Assembly (NCBI GenBank): GCA_003313425.1
Contig: NHZP01000009.1
Coordinates: forward strand, 1,302,001-1,366,000
Length of the DNA: 64,000 bases
Reading direction: 5' to 3'
From: Pseudopyrenochaeta lycopersici
Lineage: Eukaryota > Ascomycota > Dothideomycetes > Pleosporales > Pseudopyrenochaetaceae
Below the pieces are notes generated by a model. The model was not told the DNA's origin. It was given only the letters and a program-made list of their open reading frames with translations, and searched no databases. The stretch's first letter is position 1. Each line of letters begins with the position of its first letter. The position numbers and the translations under genes were made by a program. Positions 34,364-46,215 of the stretch are shown here, one piece after another.

Positions 34364-34613
34364 TGTTATAGGCGAAGAGGCCTAGCTAACGAGTGTGCAT
34401 TTATCCTATACTACAGAAGGAGAAAGATAGAGAAGAGGTTATAAGTATCCTTAGAGGATATATATATATATTTATATAAGTAAAAAGGAACGTGCTCCTC
34501 TAGCTACTAACTTATATAAGCTTATAAGAAAAAGAAGTAGAAGAGATTAAGGAGTTTCTTCCCTATATAATAGTAGTAAAGCCTCTCTTACTTAAAGAGC
34601 GCAGCCTATTATA
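34364..34613 (-). repeat. LTR of an old Z-family copy (Z-old)
   Basis: 250 bp beginning TGTTATAGGCGAAGAGGCC and ending GCAGCCTATTATA, matching 44526-44775 and 58046-58295. In Z the gag-pol is on the minus strand, so this is the 3' LTR of a minus-oriented element. It is followed by a purine tract on the minus strand (CTTCTCCTCC on plus). Confidence 0.85.
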
Positions 34614-34791
34614 ATACTCTTCTCCTCCTTAAATAACTATATTACTTCTTTATATATAGTTTAACTTTAACTTTATACTTCTATAAGTAGTATTATATTA
34701 TTATAGTATAAACGTAAAGATATTATATATACTTTTTCTTATTTATTTATAAGTAATTTTCCTTCTTTACTTATCATTATTACCTAATAAT

Positions 34792-35185
34792 TGTTAGGAT
34801 CTAAAATCCCAGTCAGGGAGGAAGTGCCTTAGGAGCTGGCAACTAGTTAGGAAGCGCTAGTGTTCTACTCTGTCACACGTCACGTGACCGCTCGCTCTGC
34901 CAAGGACGAGCGCTCACAACGCTCGTAGCGAGCGCGACGAGCACATTATATATATAGGTTATTATAACAAACCCTTATAGCTTACTATATTTAACTTAAT
35001 AGTATACTCTATAGTATAGTAATAGCAATACTAATTATTCTTAACCCTTAGTACTCTTTATAGAAGCGCCCTCTTACTATCTTAGTATTAAAACCCCCCT
35101 TCTATCTAGTCTCTTACTCTATCCTAAAGGACTAACCTTATAGTCTTATTAGTTATCCCTACTAATAGCTTTTAAGATCTTTATA
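34792..35185 (+). repeat. 5' LTR of Y
   Basis: 394 bp, TGTTAGGATCTAAAATCC ... AAGATCTTTATA. It contains a GC-rich block with GAGCG repeats (34885-34935), a TATATATATAGG box (34948-34959) and a CCCCCC tract. It differs from the 3' LTR mostly by CpA to TpA changes. Confidence 0.88.
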
Positions 35186-38100
35186 CTTTAAATACCTTTA
35201 AGATAAGTAGTACTTATATAGAAAACGTAGTCTACTATAGTACTAGACTAGGCAACGCTGTTCCTAAACTAGACCTCTTCTATAGTAATTAATTTAAGCT
35301 TAAAGAATAGCTACTTTAGTTTAACTTATTTTTTAAGTTTAATACTACTACTATAGAAGATAATAACTAAGTAGTACTTATAACAAGCTATATAAGAGGT
35401 AAAGCTGCTAAGTAAGTAAAGCCCTATTTAGTTAAGTACCGAAGTAAGTAAAGCCCTATTTAGTTAAGTACCTAAGTAAGAATACTAAATTAAAGGAGCT
35501 AATTAGTATATTTAAAGAAACTAGCAAGTTTAAGACGCGCATACGCTAAGCGTTTAGGCTCCTGAACGAAATATGTAACGGATTGCTGAGAGGGGTACTG
35601 TTACAGCTCACCTATATATTAGTTACAGAGCCCAGTACTAGCAGTTGAGCTAGTATTGATGTACTTTTGGCCATTTGGCGTAGTGGGGCTCTGCACTGTT
35701 ACAAAATAACTATCGCAGAACGAAAAATCTAGAACATGCAATAAACTTAGTCTATAGCTAACTATACTAATAAATTTTTAGAGTATACTAGACAAACTAA
35801 CTAGAATAACGACACCCTAAAAACTATATATAAATAAGGCCTAAAAGCAGACGTCTAAACTAAGCTAATATACTCTAGTATAGGCATCGCAATACTAGAT
35901 AACCTAATTAATAAAACTATCTAACTAGATGTTAAGCTCTACGAGCTCTGTGTGCGACTTAGAGGATAATAATTAGGATAAATAAAAGAAGATAAGAAAC
36001 CCTAAAAAGATTATCGTAATAAGTTAAATAATAGTCGCCTATGATATTATTACTAGCTATAAGGAGTGCCTAGACAGTATATGTCTAGGGGCCCTGAGGC
36101 AATGCATCTAGACAACCTTAACAGAGGAAAGTCGGGTAAGAGTAGAAAGAAAAAAATAACCTATTTTAACTACAATAAGAAGAGCTATATAGCTAAGGAC
36201 TGTAGGAAGAAGAATAAGGTAACCTACTATATTAATATATTAATAGTAAAAGAAAACAGCAACAATAAAACATAGGAAGTTATTGCAACATAAGAGGAAG
36301 GGGCTTAAGACACAGAAATGTCACAGCTACCTCTCTAGGAACCTACTAAGAGAGAGATTCTAGGAACCTAGTATAGTAATAAAGAGGAAGAAAATAGTAG
36401 CTCTTTATCCCTAGTCTATAAAGATACTAAGAAAGACCTTAATAATACTATAGTACTTCTAACTAAGAAATAAAAAATAGAGAACTTCTAGAACTAATAT
36501 TAACTAGGAACTCTAAGGCTATTAACGCCTATAGAGGCAGAAAAAGACATAGCAGAACTTAACTACTAACTACGCGTGTAATATATATATAAAGTATAAT
36601 ATAGTAATATAGGAAGTAGCTATAGTATAAAGAATAAGTGCGATTATTCTAGCTAAATAAGTAATGTAGGATATATTATAGAAATACTATTATTACCCTA
36701 AATATTATATAAAAGTAATATAAGAATAGGTAGAAAAAGCTAAAGAAGTATAGCAGCCTATAAGCGTTAGAGACGCGCCCTAGAAAATTTAATAAGCTAG
36801 ATAAATATAGGTACTAGAACTCCTAATAGTTAAGACCCCTAAATACGTATTATAACGCTAAATAATACTACTACTAATATAAGAAGATACTCTCTACGTA
36901 CTAAGTATTAAGGACCTAGTATAGTAAGGGTACCTTTAAATTAATTCTTATAGCAAGATTATGCTTATAGATAGTAAGAAGTAAGACGCTTATACTTAGC
37001 TTAAATAATAACTGCATTAGGAGGATAATAAAGAGAACGTTAACTCTTACTAGCACCTTATAGAAAAAGAAGCTAGAGAATTATATAAGTACGTAAAGGT
37101 AGCTTATACCCTATATACTATGCGCTAGAGACTATAGAAGCAGATACTAGACTATTTAATAGACCCACGCGACTAACCCTACAGTATTATCTACTAGTCC
37201 TTTTATACTATAGACCTTTATATAATACACTATTCTAGTAAAATAGAATAAGGATATTTCCCTTATTTATTCTATTAGTGTAAATACTAATAGTATAACT
37301 ATCTTAAAGTTAAATGTAATAACTACCTAAAGGATAAGAGGACTGTCCTCTACTTTCTAGGAATTAATAATCCTGCGGCTACTATAGCGATGTAACTTAT
37401 CTTTAATAAGGAGTGTAACTAGCAGTAATAGTAAACGTGCCTTAACTCTAACTATCTTAAGTATAAAGACGTTAAGATAATAAATAAGTAGTAAGAGGAA
37501 CTCTTTTTAGAGTCGCGCCTAGTAATAAGTAAGAATTACAAACTCTATATATAATAGGCGTATAAGAACTTCTTAAGCTAGATATTAAGCTTAATAGAAG
37601 CTAGATAAGAGTACTAGTAGATTCTAGAGTAAAATAGAGCTATATTTCTGCGTAAGTAATAAGATAAGCTAGTCTTACCCTATTACTAAAATTAGTACTA
37701 TATTTATTAATAGTAGCTAATAGATAACTAATACTATTAGAGTCTATAATTATATATAAAGTATAGAACATGTAACTTATTATCTAGAACTATAGGGAGA
37801 TAATTAACTTAGACGTCTTTAGACTATTATAACATAATATAATACTAGGACTCCTATAGTTAAGAGAATATAATCTAGAAATAGATTAGAAAAAGAAAAA
37901 GTTCTTATTTAGATACTATAGACTAGACGCAACTATAAGTAAACATACGCTATAGCTAAGTGCCTAGGTAGACAAGAAGATAATAATAGAAATTCTTACT
38001 TTAAATAAAGATAACTTTAAGATATAAGAGTCTAACTTAGTAGGTACTAATAGGAGGCCCTTAGACTAATAAGCTAGAGTTAAGGAGTAAGGTGTAACTC

Positions 38101-41100
38101 TAGTAATCCCTAATAAGTATAAAGAATATAAGTTACTCTTTTAGGAAGAGACAAGTATAAAAGTATTACTTGAGTATTAACCTTAGGATTATAAGATAAT
38201 CTTATAAGAAGGAATGTAACTAACTTTTAGCCTAATTTATAGTTTATTAGAAAAAGAACTTAAAACCCTGCGTAAATATATTAAGATATTAGAGAATTAT
38301 AATTGCTAGCAGGATACCCTATATTATTTATACTATAAAAGAATAAGAACTTAAGATTATGCGTTAACTACTAGAAACTTAATAATAATATAATAAAGAA
38401 TCAATACCCTTTACTAAATATAGTAGAACTATAAGATTAATTAGCTTTTATAAAAGTCTTTATAGTATTAGACTTAAGAAGAGCGTATAACCTTATTTAT
38501 ATAAAAGAAAGTAAAGAATAGAAGACTACGTTTAGAATACGCTACAGCTACTATAAGTATATAGTAATACCTTTTAGTCTTACTAACGTACTAGCTATAT
38601 ACTAAGCGCTTATTAATAACGTATTAAGAGAACACTTAGATATATTTATTATTATATACTTTAATAATATCCTTATATACTCTAATGTTGCAAACAACGC
38701 GCTGTGACCTGGGGTACGGTAGGCTCACGTGCGCGCTGACGTAGGAGCTTACCCTGGAGAGACACGTCTTTTGTGTGCATTCAAGGGCGCGCTCACGTAC
38801 GCGCTCACGTGCAAGCTGATGGGCAAGCTCACGCAGGAGACACCTGAAGGTAGACTCACGTGCGCGCACGCGCACGCGTACACGCTGCTCACGCTCCTAC
38901 CGTATAATGGCCCCTGTAATAGGCCGTGCTCAGCTCTCCTTTATATAGCTGGCTCTCAAAGCCTCCTAGACAAAACAGTGGTCCATCTCATAGATCACCT
39001 GGGTAACTGTTGCCAAGCTCTCCCTTTTTCCTCCACATCTAATAATTTACAGGAATACGTTAGGCACGTTAAAATAGTTCTTACCTATTTAGGAAGATTT
39101 AGCTTAATACTTAAACTGAATAAATATAAGTTCTATAAAGAAGAAGTTAAATTCTTAAGCTATATAGTAGGTGCACATAAAGTAAAGATAAGTAAAGAAA
39201 AAATAAGAGTAGTAAAAGAATAGCCTAAACTTAAAATAGTTAAAGATATATAGTTATTTATAGGATTTATTAACTTTAACTAATAGTTTATTAAGGACTT
39301 CTCTAAGAAATCTATACTACGTACTAAACTTATAAAAAATAAAATAAAATAAGAATAGAGAAGTAAATAAAGGAAAGTATTCTAAATACTTAAGGAAGCC
39401 TATATTATACTACTAGTGTTAATTATATTCTAAATAAGAGAACTTTTATAGTTTAAAACAGATACCTTAGACCTTATACTAGGTATAATAGTAAAATAAG
39501 AATATAATAAGAAATAGTACCTAATTACCTACTACTCTAGGAAATTTATAGACCCTAAGGAGTAATACAACGTGCATAATAAAGAGCTTATAGTAGTTGT
39601 TAACGCCTTTAACTACTAGTAGATCTACGTAGAGAGCTGCTTAGATCTTATAATATTTATAGACTATAAGAACTTAGTTAACCTTACTACTACTAAGACT
39701 TTATACTAGAAATAGGTCTAATAGGCTAAAATATTAGGATAATATAAGTTTAAGGTTGTGTATACGATAGGAAAGGATAATAGTAGAGCTAATGCTCTTA
39801 GCTATAGACTAGATATTTTAAAAATAAAAGTAATAGTTAATAACACTATCTTTTAAGTAAACTAGGATAGAAGCCTAGGACCTAATAAGTTATTAAATAA
39901 CACTATAATAATTACGTCTAAGGTACTTAAAGAATTATAAGAAGTAATTATTTAATAACACTATAATAACCTAGTATATAGTTACCTTAGAATTAAAAGA
40001 ATAATAGAACTTATATAGTAATACTACAGCTTTAAGAATATAAAAGCTAAAGTTAAATAGTTTATTAAAAAATGCGTAGACTGTTATAAGAATAAATATA
40101 GTACCTATATACTGTATAGAGAAATATAAGCTATAGAGCGGCCTAATAAACCTTAGGCAGATATTTCTATAGGCTTTATAATAGGGCTACTACTATCTAA
40201 AGATCCTGCAACAGGAATTAAGTATAACGCTATCTTTAATATAGTCTGTAGGTTTATAAAAGTAGTAGAGATAATACTATTTAGAAATAACTATAATACA
40301 GAATAAATAGCGTTTGTTATTCTAGATAGGCTAATATGATACTATAGTATACCTAAGTCTATTATAAGTAATAAAGATAAGCTCTTTATATCTAACTTCT
40401 AGTCTACACTAATAGCTGTAATAGGGATAAAGAGAAAGCTATTAACAGCCTATTACCTATAAACAGATAGATAGACAGAAGGAATAAACAGAATAATAAA
40501 GACCTACTTAAGAATTTACAGTAATTAATAATAGAATAATTAGGTTTTACTATTACTAATAGTGTAACTAGCCTATAATAATAAATTATTAGAATTAACT
40601 AGAAAGACACTATTCTTTACTAACTACAGGAGATACTCTAATCTCTTTATAAAGTTATATCCTAGCAGAAAAGCTAAAGTAGCTATAAAAATAGCTAAAG
40701 AAATAAAAACTATATATAAATAACTCTAAGAGAACCTAAAGAAAGTACAACGTAATAGTATTTCTTACTAGAATAAGAAAAGAAAAATAGTACTTTAGCT
40801 AAAGAAAAGGGTTAAAGCATACTTACTTATAAAGAATCTACGCAATAAATAACTAAGTAAAGGACTTAATTACATTAAGGCTAGACTATCTTTAGTTAAA
40901 GAATAAAACAGACTTATAAATTACACACTTAAGCTACTACTAGATATAAAGATCTACTTATACTTCTATATCTCTAAGTTAGAACTAGCTAACTCTATAA
41001 CGCTATTATAGAAAATATTTTAGTATAACCTAGAGGAGGAAAATAAGTTAAAAGTTAAGAAAATCCTAGGGTACTAATAGAATAGAAGAACTAATAACCT

Positions 41101-41230
41101 AGAACTAGACTTTAGTTACCTAGTTAAATAGAAAAGATACTTAAGCTTAGAAAGCACGTAGGAACTAGAGGAATATCTAAGAAACTATTAATAAAAAGTT
41201 AGAGAATATTAAGAAAGGGAGGAGGCTAAG
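35186..41230 (+). pseudogene. Y gag-pol remnant (plus)
   Basis: Order seen: a Gag leader; a zinc-knuckle region 36066-36275, where YFNYNKKSYIAKDC shows Cys changed to Tyr; RT with FSLTNVLA and YFNNILIYS (38580-38685), i.e. the catalytic YxDD altered to YFNN; RNase H/connection YKFYKEEVKFLSYIVGAH (39120-39180); and integrase with LTAYYL-TDR-TEG (40440-40480). Each Asp to Asn and Cys to Tyr change is a G to A expected from RIP. The RT is also split by the solo LTR at 38686. Confidence 0.8.
38686..39037 (+). repeat. Young solo LTR (family S), copy 1
   Basis: Runs TGTTGCAAACAACG ... TTTTTCCTCCACA, 352 bp, with exact 5-bp flanks TCTAA (38681-38685, 39038-39042). Full of CpA and CACGTG, in sharp contrast to the RIPed RT it interrupts. 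A TTTATATAGC box lies at about 38939. The protein-like frames across it (38636-38875 minus, 38729-39223 plus) are not genes. Confidence 0.88.
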
Positions 41231-41239
41231 AAAAAGAAG

Positions 41240-41840
41240 AAGTAATAAACCTAGAAGGTAAGAACCTAACTAGGCTCTACTAAAGTTACTAGTTAGTCTA
41301 AGGCACCTATAGTAGACTATACTATTAGAAAAAACCTAACTAAGGTATTAGTAGCTAGATAAGGAGCTTCCTTAGCGAACTCTAACTCTCTATTATTATG
41401 TATCTCTAACGCTAGATATAACGCTTTCTTCTACGCCCTTTCTTCTGCCTACTTTAGGATTACTTTAGTCTAAAGTAACTATATAATTATAGTTACTAGC
41501 AACTTTTTATTATTTTCTACTTTCTTTTAATACTTCTTATAAGTTTTATCTAGAGAAGCCTAAGATACATTTATATATAGCTTTCTTAAGTAAGTGTATT
41601 TAGCATATTTTAAGTTTAAATTTAGTATAATATAATAAATAATATTATCCTTAAAATACTTATTATAAGTAAATTTAGTGATAGTTTTAGTATAGAAGAT
41701 TTTATTATAAAGATATAGATTATAAATCTAGAACTTAGGTAATATTTTATCTTATATTACTATAGGCGCAGGGTACGCTACCTTTAAACTAATCTAGTTA
41801 AACGTAACGTAATTTAAGATAAATCTTAAAGGAGGAAGAA
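41240..41840 (-). pseudogene. Y antisense frame, coiled-coil-like
   Basis: Between pol and the 3' LTR the minus strand has a frame reading ASLDKTYKKY-KKVENNKKLL then AEERA-KKALYLALEI, where the breaks are TAG/TAA. It is heptad-like and rich in Lys, Glu and Ala. Its position matches the antisense frames of Z, W and V. Confidence 0.5.
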
Positions 41841-41845
41841 GATAG

Positions 41846-42239
41846 TGTTAGGATCTAAAATCCTAGTTAAGGAGGAAGTGCCTTAGGAGCTAGCAACTAG
41901 TTAGGAAGCGCTAGTGTTCTACTCTGTTACACGTCACGTAACCGCTCGCTCTGCTAAGGACGAGCGCTCGCAACGCTCACAGCGAGCGCGATAAGTATAT
42001 TATATATATAGGTTATTATAATAAACCCTTATAGCTTAGTATGTTTAACTTAATAGTATACTCTATAGTATAGTAATAGCAATACTAATTATTCTTAACC
42101 CTTAGTACTCTTTACAGAAGCGCCCTCTTACTGTCTTAGTATTAAAACCCCCCTTCTATATAGTCACTCACTCTATCCTAGAGAACTAACCTTACGGTCT
42201 TATTAGTTATCCCTACTAATAGCTTTTAAGATCTTCACA
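41846..42239 (+). repeat. 3' LTR of Y
   Basis: 394 bp, same length as the 5' LTR, ending GATCTTCACA. It carries RIP changes at other sites (for example CCTAGTTAAGG for CCCAGTCAGGG), so both LTRs were mutated after insertion. Confidence 0.88.
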
Positions 42240-43513
42240 ATAATATAAAATAGAAGAGAGGTTAGTTATTTACTCGCTTGTACGTATATAAAGAGCTTTT
42301 CCTCTAAATCTTTCTTCTTCTTTTACTACTTAACTTTAACTTACTTACGTATAACCTATTTTCCTATTATTACTAATATACCTCCTAAAGCAGCTTTCTT
42401 AGCTAGTTAGCTTAATTATAATATATAGGGTCCTAGTAGTTATAGTAGTAGTAAAAACTATCTTACTTATATAACTACTAGTAATATTATATCTACGCAC
42501 GCAGCTACTAGGGCTAATATTACTTAAGTTACTTATACTTAGCTTACTTAAATAACTCCTAACTAAACTTAACCTACTAGTATTATTATTCCCGCTAGTT
42601 AAGGTAATATATCTCTTCTCTTTACTAACTATATAGTTTAGTATATCTTAGATACTCTAGTTATAGATAAGTGTTACTATCTCTTTATAACTACTTCTAT
42701 ATATCTTATTTCTCTTTACTTTTCTATTTCTAATATTATTTATCTTAAGCTAGTTTACGTTACTGAATTCTTCTTTTATCTATTAATTAATCTTTATATA
42801 ATACCTAGTAGAGCTATACTCTTAATAATTTCTCTCTTATTATTACTTATTATATAATTAATACTTAATAACTCCTCTTTAGTTATTAATCTTACTTTAA
42901 AGCCTGCCTTATTATAGCTATAGTTTCATTAATACTAACTTCTATTCTAGTAACTATACTAAGGCTATATAAGAGTATTATATATTTATAGCCTTTACTA
43001 AGTATATCTTTATTACTAGTAAGTAGAGTAGAGCTTACTCTAATTACGTATAGTAGGATTATAGTACGTCTTATATAGCTAGGTATACTCTACTTCTCCT
43101 ACCTTCTAATAGAGTCTTTATTCTTTAGTATAGTTAAAGTTAGAGTTAAGTCCTTACTAAGCCTAAAGAGGATAAATATTTCTTAGATATCTTAGGTTAG
43201 AGGGCCTTATATAAGGTTAGTTAGCTTATACTAGCTTATTTCTTTAATCTTTTAGTAGTTTCTTAGATAGTAGCTGTATAAGCTATATATAAGTCTTCTA
43301 TTTTTTATAAGCTTCTATAGTAATAAGATGCTCCTCTAGCTCCTAAGTTAAGTTATAGTACCCCTCCTATTTTATATAGAACTTACTATATTAATTTTAT
43401 AAGCGCTTATCTTAGATATTTTTATTTACTTATTTAAGGTAGTTTTCCTGTAGGTTGTTATCTTATATAATAATAGTAGCAGGGTTTAAATTGTTAGTTT
43501 ATTATAATTGTAA
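42240..43513 (+). pseudogene. Z-old antisense reading frame, RIP-damaged
   Basis: Continues Z-old after the Y insertion: the join of 34791 to 42245 restores the same order as 44776-45087 in Z. The frame corresponds to 45088-46215, here with the start Met changed to Ile (ATA at about 42377) and more TAA/TAG. Homology to Z stops near 43513, where Z-old is truncated. Confidence 0.65.
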
Positions 43514-44520
43514 CGTATAGTTTTAGGTAATAGTACTTACCTTACACTACAGATAATAGTAAAGGGATAGTTCTATATTACTATAACTTAGCTATAAGAG
43601 AGAATAATACTTATCGTCCCTACTCTACGTAGTTAGCGCAGGTTTTAAGTAAGTTTATCGCGTTACGCGCTAGCCCTTAAAGGCTTAGCGTAATTATACT
43701 GTAATACTAAGATTTAGATTTATAATACTTTATTATAAAGCCTTCTTCTTTAGCTAGCGTCCTAATAGTATTAATAGCCTTAATAAAAACCTAAAACTAT
43801 ACAGGAAAATAGGAAAAGAGTATTGTGGAGGAAAAAGGGAGAGCTTGGCAACAGTTACCCAGGTGATCTATGAGATGGACCACTGTTTTATCTAGGAGGC
43901 GTAGGAGACCCAGCTATATAAAGGAGAGCTGAGCACGGCCTATTACAGGGGCCATTATACGGTAGGAGCGTGAGCAGCGTGTACGCGTGCGTGAGCGCGT
44001 ATGTGATCGCGCACGTGATCGCGCACGTGAGTCTACCTTCAGGTGTTCTCCTGCGTGAGCTTGCCCATCAGCTTGCACGTGAGCGTGCACGTGAGCGCGC
44101 CCGTGAATGTGCACATAAGTACGTGTCTCTCCAGGGTAAGCTCCTACGTCAGCGCGCACGTGAGCCTACCGTACTCCAGGTCACAGCGCGTTGTTTGCAA
44201 CAAGTATCTATATATATATATTTTAATTACACGTCTTTAATACGTCTTAAACGCGTTATTATTATATTATATAAGCACCCTATATTTATACTCCTACCTT
44301 TAGTAAAGTTAAGGTAATTAAGACTTTTATTCTCTAGTAATAAGGTACAGACTTACTTTATAATATTAGAGTTTTCTAGTATTATTATAATATTACGCTA
44401 CTCTTTTACTCTATTATAATAATACTATTAAATTATATATATAATATATATAACTTACTTAATACTATAGTCTATTACCTAAATCTAAAGTATATTAAGA
44501 AGTTATACCTTTATAGTAGT
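43514..44520. other. RIP-degraded relic around solo LTR copy 2
   Basis: TA-rich sequence with no recognisable family. It is probably the left part of the element that continues at 58301, because Z inserted at AGGCC between them. Confidence 0.4.
43824..44202 (-). repeat. Young solo LTR (family S), copy 2
   Basis: 379 bp in inverse orientation to copy 1, flanked by AGTAT (43819-43823, 44203-44207). The 27-bp size difference lies in the CACGTGAGCG-like tandem stretch (43980-44110). No RIP. Confidence 0.88.
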
Positions 44521-44525
44521 AGGCC

Positions 44526-44775
44526 TGTTATAGGCGAAGAGGCCTAACTAACGAGTGTGCATTTGTCCTATACTACAGAAGGAGAAAGATAGAGAAGAGG
44601 TTACAGGTATCCTTAGAGGATATATATATATATTTATACGAGTAAAGAGGAACGTGCTCCTCTAGCTGCTAACTTGTACGAGCTAATAAGAAAAGGGGGC
44701 AGAGGAGATTAAGGAGTTCTTTCCCCGTGCGATAGTAGCGAAGCCTCTCCTACTTAAAGGGCGCAGCCTATTATA
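44526..44775 (-). repeat. 3' LTR of Z
   Basis: 250 bp, begins TGTTATAGGCG on the plus strand and ends CCTATTATA. It shares the ACAGAAGGAGAAAGATAGAG and AGGATATATATATAT blocks with the partner LTR. Confidence 0.9.
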
Positions 44776-45087
44776 ATACCCTCCTCCTCCTTAAATAACC
44801 GTGTTACTTCTTCGTACGTAGTTTAACCTTAACCTTGTACTTATGTAGGTAGCGTTATGTTATTATACTATAAAAGTAGAGATATTACGTGTACTTTTTC
44901 TTGTTTATTTATAAGTAATTTTTATCCTTTACCTGTTATTGTTGCCTAATAACGTAAAGTAGAGGAGAGGTTAGTTATTTGCTCGCTCGTGCGCATATAA
45001 AGAGCTTTTCCTCTAACTCTTTCTTCTTCTTTTACTACTTAACTTTAACTTACTTGCGTACGACTTATCTTCCTATTATTACTAACA

Positions 45088-46215
45088 TGCCTCCTAAAGT
45101 AGCTCCCTTAGCTAGTTAGCCTAATTGCGGTGTGTAGGGTCCTAGTAGTTATAGCGGTGGTGTAAACTATCTTGCTTGTACGACTGCTGGTAACATTATG
45201 TCTACGCACGCAGCTGCTAGGGCTAACATTGCTTAGGTTGCTTACGCTTAGCTAACTTAAACTGCTCCTAACTAAACTTAACCTGCTAGTATTATTATTC
45301 CTGCTACTTAAGGTAATATGTCTCTTCTCTCTACTAACTACATAATCTAGTATATCCTAGATACTCTAGTTACAGACGAGTTTAACTGTCTCTTTACAAC
45401 TACTTCTATACGTCTTATTCCTCTTTACTTTTCTATTTCTAATATTATTTAGCCTAAGCTAGTTCGCATTACTAAATTCTTCCTTTATCCTGTTAATTAA
45501 TCCCTGTATAATGCTTACTAGGGCTATAGTCTTAACGATTTCTCTCCTATTATCGCTTGTTGTAAGATTAAGGCTTAGTAACTCCTCTCTAGTTATTAAT
45601 TCTACCTTAAAGCCTACCTTATCTATAGCTATAGTTCTCTTAACGCCAACTTCTATTCTAATAACTGTGCTAAGGCTATATAAGAGCGTTATACGTTTAT
45701 AGCCTTTGCTAGGTATGTCTCTATTACTAGCGAGTAGAGCAGGGCTTACTCTAATTACGTGTGGTAAGATTATAGTGCGTCTTATACAGCTAGGCGTGCT
45801 CTACCTCTCTTACCTTCTAACAGAGTCTCTGTTCCTTAGCGTAGTTAAGGTTAGGGTTAAGTCCTTGCTAAGCCTAAGGAGGATAAACGTTTCTTAGACG
45901 TCTTAGGTTAGAGAGCCTTGTACGGGGTTAGTTAGCTTATGCTAGCTTATTTCTCTAACCTTTTAGTAGTTTCTTAGATAGTAGTCGTATAGGCTGTATA
46001 TAAGTCCTCTATTTCTTATAGGCTTCTATAGTAATAAGATTCTCTTCTAGCTCCTAAGTTAGGTTATAGTACCCCTCCTATTTTATATAGAACTTGTTAT
46101 GTTAATTTTATAAGCGCTTATCTTAGATGTTTTTAATTACCTATTTAAGGTAGTCTTCCTGTGGGTTGTTATCTTATATAATAACCGCAGCGGGGTTTAA
46201 GTTGTTAGTTTATTA
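45088..46215 (+). pseudogene. Z antisense ORF of about 375 codons, RIP-stopped
   Basis: From an ATG at 45088 (MPPKVAPLAS) one plus frame continues to about 46215. The interruptions I noted are TAA or TAG; I saw no TGA. That is expected if CAA/CAG were turned to stops by RIP while the frame was coding. Words include YSGGVNYLACTTAGNIMS, STHAAARANIA, SIRLIPLYFSISNII and a C-terminal Cys-rich part (CYVNF, RCF, GCY, GLSC). It is opposite in strand to gag-pol and lies between pol and the 3' LTR. A second copy is at 42377-43513. No known function; it may be a nucleic-acid-binding accessory protein. Confidence 0.65.

Larger units (their letters stand above)
34792..42239 (+). mobile_element. Ty3/gypsy retrotransposon Y, full length, RIP-degraded
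   Basis: Flanked by ATAAT at 34787-34791 and 42240-42244, an exact 5-bp duplication. The two LTRs of 394 bp bound a plus-oriented gag-pol. A purine tract GGAGGAAGAAGATAG directly precedes the 3' LTR. The total is 7448 bp including a 352-bp solo LTR and its 5-bp duplication. The first internal bases match those after the 5' LTR of W, so Y and W are related families. Coding is destroyed by TAG/TAA. It inserted into Z-old just inside its 3' LTR. Confidence 0.9.

Noticed and set aside
38729..39223. 164-codon plus frame, and the minus frame 38636-38875
   Set aside because: The frame mixes a solo LTR (38686-39037) with the RT of Y after it, so it is a chance fusion across an insertion junction, not a gene.
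43914..44317. Arg/His-rich frames on both strands
   Set aside because: They are translations of the CACGTG-type repeats of solo LTR copy 2 and continue past its border.
45511..45897. Hydrophobic plus frames suggesting a membrane protein
   Set aside because: They are out-of-frame shadows of the Z antisense frame; the hydrophobic look stems from T-rich codons after RIP.
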